Assembly: GCA_002717505.1 (NCBI GenBank) | Contig: PBEB01000015.1 | Span: forward strand, 32,092 to 69,888 | Source: Leptospiraceae bacterium | GTDB taxonomy: Bacteria > Spirochaetota > Leptospiria > Leptospirales > Leptonemataceae | DNA length: 37,797 nt | Direction of reading: 5' to 3' | Part shown: positions 16,122-24,818 of the stretch, piece after piece | Numbering within the stretch: the first letter of the stretch is position 1 | Layout of the letters: every line of letters starts with the position of its first letter | Made by a program: the position numbers and the translations under genes | Notes under the pieces: model-generated | What the model was told of the DNA's origin: nothing | The model's database searches: none | The model's input: the letters and a program-made list of their open reading frames with translations, nothing else

Positions 16122-17540
16122 TCAGTAAACATCTACGCTTTTGAAGCTGGATATCTCGCCCAGACGTCGTCGGCTGATCTTTTCTGTGACCGTAAGACCT
16201 TCAAAAATGAATTCCATTCCCACAGCCAGCATTTGATCGTCCTGGTCCCATTTCTTATCTCTCAGAAGATCAAACAATGCAGGAACCTTTTCCAGGAGTT
16301 CTCGATAGGCATTGGCTGGCATGGAGTCGCTGATTTCCACCTGGCCGGCCGAATAGATCTGTTGTGTGATGGAATCAAAGGTAGATTCATACTCTGCCGG
16401 CGGGAAATACTCCTGGAAAATTTCTTTAATGGCCAGATCGACGATACGCATGATCACCTGGTATTCCGTAACTGCTTCATCGCGGTAGGGATCCAGTTCG
16501 ATCTTGCCAGAACTGGAAGCGAATAGATTGCCCAGGTCTGTGGGCCGCACCACTCCCTGACTTTCTCTCAGGAGGAGAGCCCGACGTCTGGCCGATGCGA
16601 TGCAGGTTTCGTAGTTAGCAATGCTCAATCGAGCACTTACCCCGGATTTCTGATTCACCATGGGATGATGCCTGGACTGAGAAGTGATCTCCTCAACAAT
16701 GTTTTCCATAAAATCGGGAAACAATACAGGCGGCTCGATGTCCGGATTATCTGCTTCCTGTTTGGTAATCTCAAGACCTACAGATCGAGTCTTGGGATAA
16801 TGCGTGCGAATCTCAGCTCCGATTCGGTCCTTCAGCTGAGTAATGATCTTTCCGGACCGGGAATAATCAGCAGGATTTGCAGTAAAGCAAACAAAGACGT
16901 CCAGAGGAATGCGCAGCGGCAGGCCGCGAATCTGAATATCTTCTTCTTCCAGGATATTGAACATGGCTACCTGTACCAGGTAATCGAGATCAGGCAGTTC
17001 ATTGATGGCAAAGATTCCATGGTTCATGCGAGGTAACAGCCCAAAGTGCAAAGCATCTTCCGCACCCATAGACTTACCTTCCATGACCTTCGCAGGGTCC
17101 AGGTCCCCAATAATGTCTGCTATACGTGATCCTGGGGCCAGGCGTTCGCCGTAACGTTCTTCTCGGCCAACCCAGTGTATGGGAGTCTCATCCCCGCGTT
17201 CCGAGATCATTTCTTTTCCCTTGCGGGTGATGGGGCGAAACGGACTCTCCGGGATATCCGTTCCTGCGATGGTAGGAAAGCAATCATCCAGCAGGTGGTT
17301 CAGATTCCTCATTATCCTGGATTTGGCCTGACCCTTTTCGCCCAGAATGGCAATGTTGTGGCCGGCCAGAATTGCATGGTAGAGCTGCGGCATCACAGTG
17401 TCTTCGTATCCATGGATGCCCGGGATCACCGGATCGCCGGAGGTAAGAATCCGTCCCAGGTTCTCCGCCATTTCGGCTTTGATGGGTCGGAATTTATAGT
17501 TCGATGCTTTGAGTTGTCCGAGGGTTTGTATATCTTTCAT
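16122..17540 (-). CDS. MoxR/ChlI-like AAA+ ATPase
   Basis: A 472-residue AAA+ protein of the helix-2-insert clade (MoxR/magnesium-chelatase I type). Walker A reads ILGEKGQAKSR (~84-94), Walker B HGIFAINELPDLD with Asn before Glu, an insert NILEEEDIQIRGLPLRIP, sensor 1 FVCFTANPADYS and RIGAEIRTHYP as the arginine-finger area. SGVSARLSIANYE and a helical C-terminal domain follow. The INE form of Walker B is, as far as I remember, normal for this subfamily, which databases often name magnesium chelatase although chlorophyll is not involved. Such ATPases usually remodel partners together with a von Willebrand A protein; none is encoded in this window. It is 38 bases downstream of the permease and 215 bases upstream of the fusion-protein operon. 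Confidence 0.85.
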   Translation of the reverse strand: MKDIQTLGQLKASNYKFRPIKAEMAENLGRILTSGDPVIPGIHGYEDTVMPQLYHAILAGHNIAILGEKGQAKSRIMRNLNHLLDDCFPTIAGTDIPESPFRPITRKGKEMISERGDETPIHWVGREERYGERLAPGSRIADIIGDLDPAKVMEGKSMGAEDALHFGLLPRMNHGIFAINELPDLDYLVQVAMFNILEEEDIQIRGLPLRIPLDVFVCFTANPADYSRSGKIITQLKDRIGAEIRTHYPKTRSVGLEITKQEADNPDIEPPVLFPDFMENIVEEITSQSRHHPMVNQKSGVSARLSIANYETCIASARRRALLLRESQGVVRPTDLGNLFASSSGKIELDPYRDEAVTEYQVIMRIVDLAIKEIFQEYFPPAEYESTFDSITQQIYSAGQVEISDSMPANAYRELLEKVPALFDLLRDKKWDQDDQMLAVGMEFIFEGLTVTEKISRRRLGEISSFKSVDVY

Positions 17541-17578
17541 GTCTGTCTCTACAATTAGGGGCAGAAAGGGCTTATCGG

Positions 17579-19504
17579 CTATTCATGAAGCTTTTCCTGT
17601 ACACGAAACCAGCGAGCTGGTAGGAAGGGAAAAATATGGAGTAGTATGTCTGATGGATGAAGCACAATCCTTTCGCGGTTGTATTCCACCTGGAGATCTG
17701 CATGCCTGGAAATTGCGTATTTCAATCGCTCGATGGAATTGCCAAAGTATAGATTCAGTATGGGTCCTATACCGCGCACCATCAGTGGGACAAGGTGCAC
17801 TCGGTCTGGCTTTTCTTTGCGAATGAACTGGTTGATAGCCGTAATTGTATCCATGTCTGGTGGCACAGGCACATTTAAGAACCAGTCCGGCAATTCATGG
17901 GGTTCATTTTCCTCAGGGTCACTTTGAAAATGCACAACCAGAGGCATCTGTCCGCTGCGAACAAAGTTTCGTAAGAAGTGTACCACTCCTGGATGGAACT
18001 TGGAAACCAGAACGATGTGCTTTCGATTCACTGGATGATTCTGAAAAGCCGGATACCAGAGTCCCAGCTCCAGAGGCACTACCTTGAGTTTCTCTTCCCA
18101 GATCTCGTAAATCGCTTCGGAAATCTGAAATACTATGAAGTAGAGAAGCATCAGCACCACAATAAACCAGGCGCCCTCAAAGAACTTGTTGTAAGTGATG
18201 TTCCAGAACATGGCATGCATGGCCAGAAGGGCAACAATGGTTAGCAGAGAGAATTTCCTGGTGCGAACCTGCCTGAGAAAATAGCTGGTAAGGTCGATGT
18301 TCATGGCTGCCACGACAGCGAGACCATACATTCCTTCGATGGCATGGCTGGAGGGAAATAGCCAGAGAATGATGGCGCTAAGAATTCCCAGCAAAATCGT
18401 GGCTCTCGGATTGTACACTCCTTCATGTCCACCCAGTAAAAAAGCCGGCCTGGTTCGCTTCCAGGCCATATCGCCCACACCGCGAGGAAAGAATCGGCTT
18501 CTGGCTGCGCGAAGCATTTCCAGAGGAAAGTCCGTTTGAGCGGTCTGTGCAGCCAGCAGTAGCATAATTGCGGTAATAATGCCAAAGCCTTTGGCAAGGT
18601 ATTCTCCTCCCAGGTGCTCGGCGATCTTTATGGGAACAGGAATATGACTGTCATAGACGATACCCAGACCCATGAAGTTAATTAGCTGCATGAAGTAAGT
18701 ACCCAGAACGAGGCCGAACAAGATCCACATAGAAATTCGAATGGCTCTTCCTTTGTGGTACGGAATGTTTACAGAAGAGTAACCCACCTCAACTCCGGTC
18801 ATAAGGGTGGCCCCGTTAGCTACCGATGCCAGCACTACAGGAATGAACATCTCGATTCCTGCTCCCTTCACCTCTTCGCCAATGGCAGGAGGATGCCAGC
18901 CGTTCTGCAGAATCTGAAAAATGCCAAACGTATTGATCAGGATGTTCGAAGCGTAAAATGCCAGGACAGGCCAGATCATGAAGCGAGATAGATTTCCCAG
19001 CCCATACCTCTGAATCAATGAAAGCAATACCACCAGTACCAGTGCCCACTGAAGCCGATTCATGTCGGGTGCAACAAAGTGCAGGGCTTCTACACCGGCG
19101 ATGAGGCTGATGGCCTGGGTAGCAGGAAAGTCAGCCAGCAAACTGGCTGTGCCCAGCTTGCCCATGTTATGTATGAATGCTTTCAACCGGGGATGCCGGC
19201 GAATATGCTGAGATGTAATAAGCGAAGAAACGAAAGCACCGCCGCCCAGAACTGGATGGGTATGGTGCCGAATCATACTGTTGTACGCCAGTACTGCAAT
19301 CAGATACACGGACATTACAATGCCGCCGGCCGTTAAAGTGGCGGTCATACCGGCCTCAAAGCTGGTAGCAAACAGAACGATGGTCACTGCGATCACGGCA
19401 TCTGCGCCGTAGGCCAGGGAAGAACCCGGGTCAGTGAGGATGGTGGCAAAGATGATTCGAATGTCGCTAAGAAGGGAAGGCGGTTTATCTGAAGGGTGTT
19501 CCAT
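17579..19504 (-). CDS. APC-superfamily permease with cytosolic C-terminal domain, KimA-like
   Basis: 641 residues: about twelve hydrophobic segments up to residue ~465, then a soluble domain of ~170 residues. TDPGSSLAYGADAV near the N-terminus matches the unwound first helix of APC transporters, and VASVANGATLMTGVEVGYSSVN (actual start VLASVANGAT) the TM6 region. The C-terminal part begins HIVLVSKFHPGVVHFLRNFV and looks like a universal-stress-type alpha/beta domain. This architecture is that of KimA (YdaO)-type potassium importers, whose cytosolic domain can bind c-di-AMP; amino-acid transport is the alternative. Start ATG has no clear Shine-Dalgarno. A short hairpin lies between this gene and the small upstream gene. 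Confidence 0.75.
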   Translation of the reverse strand: MEHPSDKPPSLLSDIRIIFATILTDPGSSLAYGADAVIAVTIVLFATSFEAGMTATLTAGGIVMSVYLIAVLAYNSMIRHHTHPVLGGGAFVSSLITSQHIRRHPRLKAFIHNMGKLGTASLLADFPATQAISLIAGVEALHFVAPDMNRLQWALVLVVLLSLIQRYGLGNLSRFMIWPVLAFYASNILINTFGIFQILQNGWHPPAIGEEVKGAGIEMFIPVVLASVANGATLMTGVEVGYSSVNIPYHKGRAIRISMWILFGLVLGTYFMQLINFMGLGIVYDSHIPVPIKIAEHLGGEYLAKGFGIITAIMLLLAAQTAQTDFPLEMLRAARSRFFPRGVGDMAWKRTRPAFLLGGHEGVYNPRATILLGILSAIILWLFPSSHAIEGMYGLAVVAAMNIDLTSYFLRQVRTRKFSLLTIVALLAMHAMFWNITYNKFFEGAWFIVVLMLLYFIVFQISEAIYEIWEEKLKVVPLELGLWYPAFQNHPVNRKHIVLVSKFHPGVVHFLRNFVRSGQMPLVVHFQSDPEENEPHELPDWFLNVPVPPDMDTITAINQFIRKEKPDRVHLVPLMVRGIGPILNLYFGNSIERLKYAISRHADLQVEYNRERIVLHPSDILLHIFPFLPARWFRVQEKLHE

Positions 19505-19540
19505 ATTTCTGTATATCTGGCCAGGTTGAAGCAGCTATTG

Positions 19541-19560
19541 TCGTGGTGGGAGGTCCACGA
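19541..19560. other. Short inverted repeat between the small membrane-protein gene and the permease gene
   Basis: TCGTGG (19541-19546) and CCACGA (19555-19560) pair with an 8-base loop. It starts 5 bases after the stop of the 86-residue gene (minus-strand sense) and has no T-run, so it may be an RNA-processing or attenuating hairpin rather than a terminator. Confidence 0.3.
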
Positions 19561-19565
19561 TTACC

Positions 19566-19826
19566 TCACTCCTTCATCCAGTGACGCACCATAGAAGCAA
19601 CCTTTTTGGGGTTATCTCGGGCCAGATTTCGCACCCCATCCAGCATCTCATCTCGGTCTCGATCATCGACCCTGGGAGTAGGCTCGGAAGAGGCCGAATC
19701 CGAAGGCACAGAGCTGCTTTCCGCTTTTCGGCGCTCGGAAGTGCCTTCGCGTCGGCCCAGCAAAGGCAAAAAGATGATCATTCCTGCGACAAGAAGTACT
19801 ATGGCAGAAATCCACAGCCAATCCAC
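19566..19826 (-). CDS. Small single-pass membrane protein with FliF-C-like tail
   Basis: 86 residues, GTG start. One N-terminal membrane segment (WISAIVLLVAGMIIFLPLLG, ~5-24), a Ser/Glu/Arg-rich linker, and a C-terminal helix MLDGVRNLARDNPKKVASMV ending RHWMKE. The pattern N-P-x-x-V-A-x-x-hydrophobic-R-x-W-hydrophobic-x-E is that of the extreme C-terminus of FliF, which inserts into the N-terminal domain of FliG in the flagellar C-ring. The real FliF is ~550 residues, so this would be a free-standing membrane-anchored version. The gene is divergent from gatC with ~78 bases between, and upstream of the permease on the same strand. Role unknown; a FliG-family partner is inference. Confidence 0.6.
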   Translation of the reverse strand: MDWLWISAIVLLVAGMIIFLPLLGRREGTSERRKAESSSVPSDSASSEPTPRVDDRDRDEMLDGVRNLARDNPKKVASMVRHWMKE

Positions 19827-19869
19827 ACAGGAAGTGTTCCATCTCAGAAACTCCGGTCAATTCATATTT

Positions 19870-19908
19870 CCATTGACTGCTGAAGCGCGCGCAGGCCTCA
19901 GTCAATGG
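19870..19908 (+). promoter_or_regulatory. Perfect 10-base inverted repeat enclosing the gatC start codon
   Basis: CCATTGACTG (19870-19879) is exactly complementary to CAGTCAATGG (19899-19908), with a 19-base GC-rich loop. The right arm contains the ATG of gatC (19905-19907). In RNA it would hide the start codon; in DNA it could be an operator between gatC and the divergent small membrane-protein gene. Confidence 0.5.
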
Positions 19909-20201
19909 TGATCTCAGAATCTGAATTTAAGGACCTCTGTAAGCTGGCAAGGCTGGATCCGGAAGATGAAAGCTTGAAGAACCTGATGTCGGACTTCAAT
20001 CGTATCCTGGAATCGGTGAATCAAATCAATGAAATCGATGTAAAGGACGATGCAGCCGGTCACTCGGAGCTGGATACTCGCGATATGACCCGGCCAGATA
20101 AACCGGTGGACCCTCTGGGTACCGAAGCTATAGGAAAAATAGCGCCTGACTTTCAATCCGGGCACTTTGTGGTTCCCGGTGTCATAGAGTCCGAAGGATA
20201 G
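19905..20201 (+). CDS. gatC: Asp-tRNA(Asn)/Glu-tRNA(Gln) amidotransferase subunit C
   Basis: The 98-residue GatC subunit clamps GatA and GatB in the complex that amidates mischarged Glu-tRNA(Gln) or Asp-tRNA(Asn). Family marks are LCKLARLDPEDE near the N-terminus, DFNRILESVNQINEIDV, a proline/Arg-rich linker (RDMTRPDKPVDP) and a C-terminal APDFQSGHFVVPGVI that packs on GatA. Length is normal. The start is ATG at 19905; no good Shine-Dalgarno is visible and the start lies inside an inverted repeat. gatA follows 105 bases later; gatB is not in the window. Confidence 0.95.
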   Translation: MVISESEFKDLCKLARLDPEDESLKNLMSDFNRILESVNQINEIDVKDDAAGHSELDTRDMTRPDKPVDPLGTEAIGKIAPDFQSGHFVVPGVIESEG

Positions 20202-20306
20202 ATTCGTCATTCTGACATTTCTTGATTGCAAGACCACAATGGCCCCTGCTGCAATGGGAGGCCTGGCCACTGAATTCCAAACATTTAGAACCCAAGTAGT
20301 AGAACC

Positions 20307-21782
20307 ATGATCGAAAGAACAGCCACCGAGCATTCCACAGCCCTGGACAAAGGCGAATACACATCCCAGGAGCTTGTAAAGAGTTACCTGGATCGGGCAA
20401 AGAAGTGCGCCTCCCTGGAAATGTTCAACGATCTGGATGAATCCCGAATTATCGAAGCGGCCAAAGCGTCGGATAAGAGGCGAAAGACTGGCAATGTCCT
20501 GTCAGCGCTGGACGGAATTCCTGTAGCTATTAAAGACAACATTTGTGACGTAGATGAAAAGACCACCTGTAGCTCGAATTTCTTGAAGGACTATCGTTCG
20601 CCGTACGATGCAACCGTAATCGAAAAACTGAAAGCAGCCGGAGCCATTCTTTACGGTCGCACGAACCTGGACGAATTCGCCATGGGCTCTTCCACGGAAA
20701 ACTCAGCCTTCCGAACCACAAGAAATCCATTCGATCCAGAACGTGTCCCGGGTGGATCATCCGGTGGATCTGCTGCATCCGTTGGCTCTCTTAGTGCTCC
20801 TCTGGCTCTTGGAAGTGATACAGGAGGCTCCATTCGTCAACCCGCCAGCTTCTGCGGAATTGTTGGGATGAAACCTACCTACGGCAAGGTTTCCCGATAC
20901 GGACTTGTAGCTTTCGCATCCAGCCTGGATCAAATAGGGCCTATGGCTCTAAGCGTTCAGGACGCAGCACTGCTACTTTCCACCATCGAAGGAAAGGATG
21001 GTCGCGACTCCACTTCGCATCCATTTGCGGACAAACATCCTACATCTCCAAAAGTAAAGCCCATGGCTGGAAAAGAGCTAAAGGGTAAGAAAGTAGGGGT
21101 CCTGTTTCCCGATTCTAAGAGCGAAGGATTTGACCAATCCGTATTGAAGGCTTGCACCGACATGCGCAACTGGCTGGAAAAGCAGGGCTGCGAAGTAGTG
21201 GAGGTGGAAAGCAAACTCTGGCAATACGTCATTCCCATCTATTACATCCTGGCCACAGCGGAAGCTTCCAGCAATCTTTCACGTTTTGATGGAATCCGCT
21301 ATGGTACCCGAAGCCAGCAGAGTAATCTCCAGGATTTGTATGTTCGCAGTCGGACCGAGGGCTTCGGACCCGAAGTCAAAAGACGAATTCTCCTGGGAAC
21401 GTTTGTGCTTTCTTCAGGCTATTTTGATGCTTACTACAATTCGGCTCAGAAAGCCCGTCGAATGGTTCGAGCCGAATATCTGCAATTCTTCAAGAATCTG
21501 GATTTCATTGTCCAGCCTACCAGCCCTACTACTGCATTCAAGATCGGGGAGAGGGCAGAAAATCCGATTGCAATGTACCAAAGCGATTTGATGACCATTT
21601 CGGTGAATCTGGGCGGTGTTCCCGCTCTAAGTCTTCCGCTGGGCACAGATGGCGATGGGCTGCCAGTGGGAATGCAGATTACTGCTCCACACTTTGAGGA
21701 AGACAAACTGTTCAGCTTTTCCGCCGCAGTGGAAAAGGATTTTTCTCTGGATCGATCGGCTATGGTGTCCCGATCCTACTGA
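20307..21782 (+). CDS. gatA: Asp-tRNA(Asn)/Glu-tRNA(Gln) amidotransferase subunit A
   Basis: GatA is the glutaminase subunit that releases ammonia for tRNA amidation. The 491-residue protein carries the amidase signature: Lys76 in GIPVAIKDN, cis-Ser151 in VPGGSSGGSAAS and nucleophile Ser175 in GSDTGGSIRQPA, the expected catalytic triad. YGLVAFASSLDQIGP and VQPTSPTTAFKIGE are further GatA-specific blocks that separate it from other amidases. It follows gatC at 105 bases on the same strand, the usual gatC-gatA order. Length and motifs are complete, so I expect it to be functional. Confidence 0.97.
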   Translation: MIERTATEHSTALDKGEYTSQELVKSYLDRAKKCASLEMFNDLDESRIIEAAKASDKRRKTGNVLSALDGIPVAIKDNICDVDEKTTCSSNFLKDYRSPYDATVIEKLKAAGAILYGRTNLDEFAMGSSTENSAFRTTRNPFDPERVPGGSSGGSAASVGSLSAPLALGSDTGGSIRQPASFCGIVGMKPTYGKVSRYGLVAFASSLDQIGPMALSVQDAALLLSTIEGKDGRDSTSHPFADKHPTSPKVKPMAGKELKGKKVGVLFPDSKSEGFDQSVLKACTDMRNWLEKQGCEVVEVESKLWQYVIPIYYILATAEASSNLSRFDGIRYGTRSQQSNLQDLYVRSRTEGFGPEVKRRILLGTFVLSSGYFDAYYNSAQKARRMVRAEYLQFFKNLDFIVQPTSPTTAFKIGERAENPIAMYQSDLMTISVNLGGVPALSLPLGTDGDGLPVGMQITAPHFEEDKLFSFSAAVEKDFSLDRSAMVSRSY

Positions 21783-22070
21783 GCCCAGTTTCCTGAAAAA
21801 TGATAGAGCGCTCATGGGAATCGTCAGTCAGCTCCTGTTGATCTTTCCCGCCGGGGAATAACTCCCACTTTCCATTCGGTATCCAGCCAGACCGCTATGG
21901 CCATTAACCCGGACTTCTCGACTTTACTTGATACCTGGGTTCATGGCCTGTTTCGCATTCTGCGAAGTTACATTTGACGCTGCAGTACCATGCGAGATTC
22001 TATAACCAGTATAGGCAGGGGGATACCTTGTTGCCCGGAGCATCGTCGCCGAGGCCACACTTCTTGCCGC
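21783..22070. other. 288-base convergent spacer without a recognised gene
   Basis: This is the longest gene-free stretch in the window, between the ends of gatA (plus) and a lipoprotein gene (minus). I found no tRNA, no hairpin followed by a T-run on either strand and no convincing coding frame. It contains only short palindromes such as GAGCGCTC. Confidence 0.5.
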
Positions 22071-22616
22071 TCACGGTCCAGGCAGAATTCTAAGTACCTG
22101 CCATCCGGCGCCCTGCAGCATCGGGCTGCCATCAGGGTTGGTTGGATAACTACTCCGCGGATCTGGCTCTGTTCCTTCCACTTCTTTCACAGTTACCGTG
22201 ACGAATACATGATTGTATTTCAGTAATTTCTCCCGGGGCACTGCATCGGAAGGTTGCAAAACAATGCGGTCTTTGGAGAATGGACGGCCTGAGTTGAAAA
22301 AATGCGGATCGTGCAAATAGAATTCTGCCCCTGTATAGGCTTCTATGCTTCTGGGTGCAGGTTCTTTGCGAATGAGCATGCCGTACACAACCACAAATCC
22401 CGGCTTCGCTTCATCCTTTCGCAGTCCCTGGTTTCCGCTATCTGAGCTACCCTGGTTGGAACCAGCGGAGCAGCCTACAATGATTGCCAGGAGAAGAGCA
22501 ACAAAGCCCGGGGCGGCCATTCTACCGCGTCCGGCGCTTTGCCGGGTTGCATCAGTCAGGTTTTGCGCTGAAGGGATATGTTTTGCCAGTTCGTTTCCTT
22601 GGAATCTGAATATCAT
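22071..22616 (-). CDS. Putative lipoprotein of unknown function
   Basis: From the ATG at 22616 the product has ~181 residues: a basic N-region (DATRQSAGRGRM), a hydrophobic stretch AAPGFVALLLAIIVGC with a lipobox-like VGC, a Ser/Gly/Asn linker, then a globular region with PGFVVVYGMLIRKEPAPRS, a YNHVFVTVTVKEVEG strand and GWQVLRILPGP at the end. An alternative ATG at 22520 gives a shorter signal peptide but loses the positive charges. It starts 11 bases after the tyrS stop and is probably co-transcribed with it. The family is not recognised; a surface or periplasmic lipoprotein is likely. Confidence 0.6.
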   Translation of the reverse strand: MIFRFQGNELAKHIPSAQNLTDATRQSAGRGRMAAPGFVALLLAIIVGCSAGSNQGSSDSGNQGLRKDEAKPGFVVVYGMLIRKEPAPRSIEAYTGAEFYLHDPHFFNSGRPFSKDRIVLQPSDAVPREKLLKYNHVFVTVTVKEVEGTEPDPRSSYPTNPDGSPMLQGAGWQVLRILPGP

Positions 22617-22626
22617 GATCAAATCT

Positions 22627-23952
22627 CTACCTGGATTCGACGATGAGATATTTCTTCTTACCGATCTTGAACTGATATTTTCCGGGAAATGTAAGCATAA
22701 ATTGCTTATCCTGAATTTGTTCGAGATCTTCGCCCATGCGAATGGCTCCGGATTCAATCAATCGCTTTACTGCACTACCGCTTTTTTCCAGTCCAGCGTC
22801 GACGATTGCCTGGGTAAGCAAAATCTCTTTATCGCTGACCTGAAGAACCGGTGTATTGGGAGGAATGACCATTTTGTCTCGGCCATCCTTTCCCTTTTCC
22901 TGATCCCAGTCCTCCCGGGCCACGGCTCCCTGGGATTTCCCCGACGAGTCCGCTTCCGGATGCAGAAAGTCCACCAGATGCGCGGCCAATTTCTTTTTTG
23001 CGTTCAACGGATCTCTTTTTAGCTCTTCGATTTCATCGAAGGGGACGGAAGTTAGAAGCGTATAATAGTCCCACATCAAATCGTCAGACACGCTCATGGC
23101 TTTCGCAAAGACGTTATAGGGCTGCTCATCGATTCCAATGTAGTTGTCGTAGGACTTGGACATTTTCTTTTGTCCATCCAACCCTACCAGCAGTGGCAAT
23201 GTAAGAATAACCTGCTGCTCCTGGCCATACTGGTTCTGAAGTTCTCGGCCCACCAGAAGATTAAACTTCTGATCAGTGCCGCCAAGTTCTACGTCGGATT
23301 CAAGAACTACAGAATCATATCCCTGAAACAATGGATAAATAAACTCAATTATGCTAATGCTTTCGCCAGCCTTCATTCGCTTGTGAAAATCATCTCGTTC
23401 AATCATGCGGGCCACAGTATATCGAGCCGTAAGACCCAGCACTTCATCCACCTTCATAGGCATGCACCATTCTGAATTAAAGACGATTCGCGTTTTTTCT
23501 TGATCCAGAATCTTGAAGACCTGTTCTTCGTAGGTCTTCGCATTGGCCTTTACTTCTTCCGGAGTGAGGCGCTTGCGCGTGGCTGAGCGGCCAGTAGGAT
23601 CTCCGATGGTGGCCGTAAAGTCACCGATGAGAAAGATCACCTCATGACCCAAATCCTGAAATTGGCGAAGCTTTCGCAGCAGTACTGTATGTCCCAGGTG
23701 GAGATCCGGAGCCGTGGGATCGAAGCCCGCTTTGATCTTCAAAGGCTTTCCGTTCTTCAGGGATTTTTCCAGTTTATCCAGCAATGATTCTTCCGGAAGG
23801 ATTTCCTCTACCCCCCGCTTCAGGACCTCGAATTGGTCCAGGGCCTTTTTACTGTATTTCTGCGCTTTCTTGGCTTCGCTCATCGAAGCGAGATTTGCAG
23901 CGGCAGGTGCCTGGCCAACCGCTTTTTTCTCAAGGCAATTACTGAATCGCAT
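22627..23952 (-). CDS. tyrS: Tyrosyl-tRNA synthetase
   Basis: Class I synthetase that charges tRNA(Tyr). Visible signatures: [20 protein letters not shown] (HIGH motif as HLGH, ~75-90), [14 protein letters not shown], the tyrosine/tRNA region [15 protein letters not shown], the KMSKS loop in [11 protein letters not shown], and a C-terminal S4-like domain ([17 protein letters not shown]). [13 protein letters not shown] is typical of the TyrRS branch that lacks the E. coli-type N-terminus. The first ATG at 23952 has GGGAG four bases upstream and adds 23 residues relative to an ATG at 23883 that lacks such a site, so I prefer the longer form. 441 residues is within range. Confidence 0.97.
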   Translation of the reverse strand: MRFSNCLEKKAVGQAPAAANLASMSEAKKAQKYSKKALDQFEVLKRGVEEILPEESLLDKLEKSLKNGKPLKIKAGFDPTAPDLHLGHTVLLRKLRQFQDLGHEVIFLIGDFTATIGDPTGRSATRKRLTPEEVKANAKTYEEQVFKILDQEKTRIVFNSEWCMPMKVDEVLGLTARYTVARMIERDDFHKRMKAGESISIIEFIYPLFQGYDSVVLESDVELGGTDQKFNLLVGRELQNQYGQEQQVILTLPLLVGLDGQKKMSKSYDNYIGIDEQPYNVFAKAMSVSDDLMWDYYTLLTSVPFDEIEELKRDPLNAKKKLAAHLVDFLHPEADSSGKSQGAVAREDWDQEKGKDGRDKMVIPPNTPVLQVSDKEILLTQAIVDAGLEKSGSAVKRLIESGAIRMGEDLEQIQDKQFMLTFPGKYQFKIGKKKYLIVESR

Positions 23953-24163
23953 GCGACTCCCGGGCTTATGAGGATCAAGGCATGACCTGGATGGGCTTGA
24001 TTTCAGGGATGCATTCTCGAGCTGTATGCTCTCAGTGAAAGTGGCAGGAACAGTTGAAAAGGGACTCAGATCCTTGAAGATAGCAGAGTATTGGATCAGA
24101 GATCAAGGCAGAATCTATTGACGATATTGAATTTTTGGCCTGACAGAGCCCTGCAACCTTGTA

Positions 24164-24790
24164 TCAGTCCTCTGAAGACTCCTCCAGCCAGGGGCGAAAG
24201 AGCCTGACCTGAATGCCCAGCGATGAGAGCACTCGGGCCGCGATGAAGCGTCCCAGGTCATCCAGAGATTCTGGCTTCTGATAGAAGCCCGGGCTGGCCG
24301 GCAAAACAATGCCGCCTGCTTCAGTGAGCGCAGTCATATTGCGCAAATGGATGAGGCTATACGGTGCTTCCCGGGGTACCACTACCAGGGGACGTCGCTC
24401 TTTTAAAGTAACATCGGCGGCCCGCTCAACCAGATTTTGCGTTATTCCATGGCTGATGGAAGCCAGGGTTTTCATGCTACAGGGCACAATGGCCATACCG
24501 TCATGATGATTGGAGCCTGAAGCGGACCGAGCGCCTATATCCCTGTAATCCTCTAGCTCAAAGGAGTGCAGCGGATCAGATTGATGCCTCAGCGAACCCA
24601 GAATCCAATCCAGATACTCTTCGGAATTCTGGAACCGGGTGCCAGCCTCTTCGTTGCATACTCGAAGTCCGGCCGGGCTAATTATGACCCGGCTTTTTCC
24701 GGGAATGTGCTCGGCCAGGGCGCGAAGCAAATGGTGGGCATATAGAGCTCCACTGGCACCAGTAATGGCAATGATCAGATTCTTTTCCAT
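24164..24790 (-). CDS. ubiX: Flavin prenyltransferase UbiX
   Basis: UbiX attaches a dimethylallyl group to FMN, making the prenylated flavin used by UbiD-type decarboxylases. The 208-residue protein begins IIAITGASGALYAHHLL (flavin-binding loop), then FELEDYRDIGARSASGSNHH, MAIVPCSMKTLASISHGI and RRPLVVVPREAPYSLIHLRNM, all diagnostic. The start has GGAG nine bases upstream. It lies 28 bases downstream of the LON-domain gene, which overlaps ubiA: one operon. With mqnA nearby it probably supports the decarboxylation step of the futalosine menaquinone pathway; the UbiD partner is not in the window. Confidence 0.95.
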   Translation of the reverse strand: MEKNLIIAITGASGALYAHHLLRALAEHIPGKSRVIISPAGLRVCNEEAGTRFQNSEEYLDWILGSLRHQSDPLHSFELEDYRDIGARSASGSNHHDGMAIVPCSMKTLASISHGITQNLVERAADVTLKERRPLVVVPREAPYSLIHLRNMTALTEAGGIVLPASPGFYQKPESLDDLGRFIAARVLSSLGIQVRLFRPWLEESSED

Positions 24791-24818
24791 AAGTTGCCGC
24801 TCCAGAGCGAAAACCCCG

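Noticed and set aside
15975..16526. Plus-strand frame of 183 codons over the MoxR gene's 3' end
   Set aside because: Antisense to conserved AAA+ sequence; no ribosome binding site or recognisable domain.
22345..23022. Plus-strand frame of 225 codons opposite the lipoprotein and tyrS
   Set aside because: Covered by conserved tyrS coding on the other strand; composition is that of a shadow frame.
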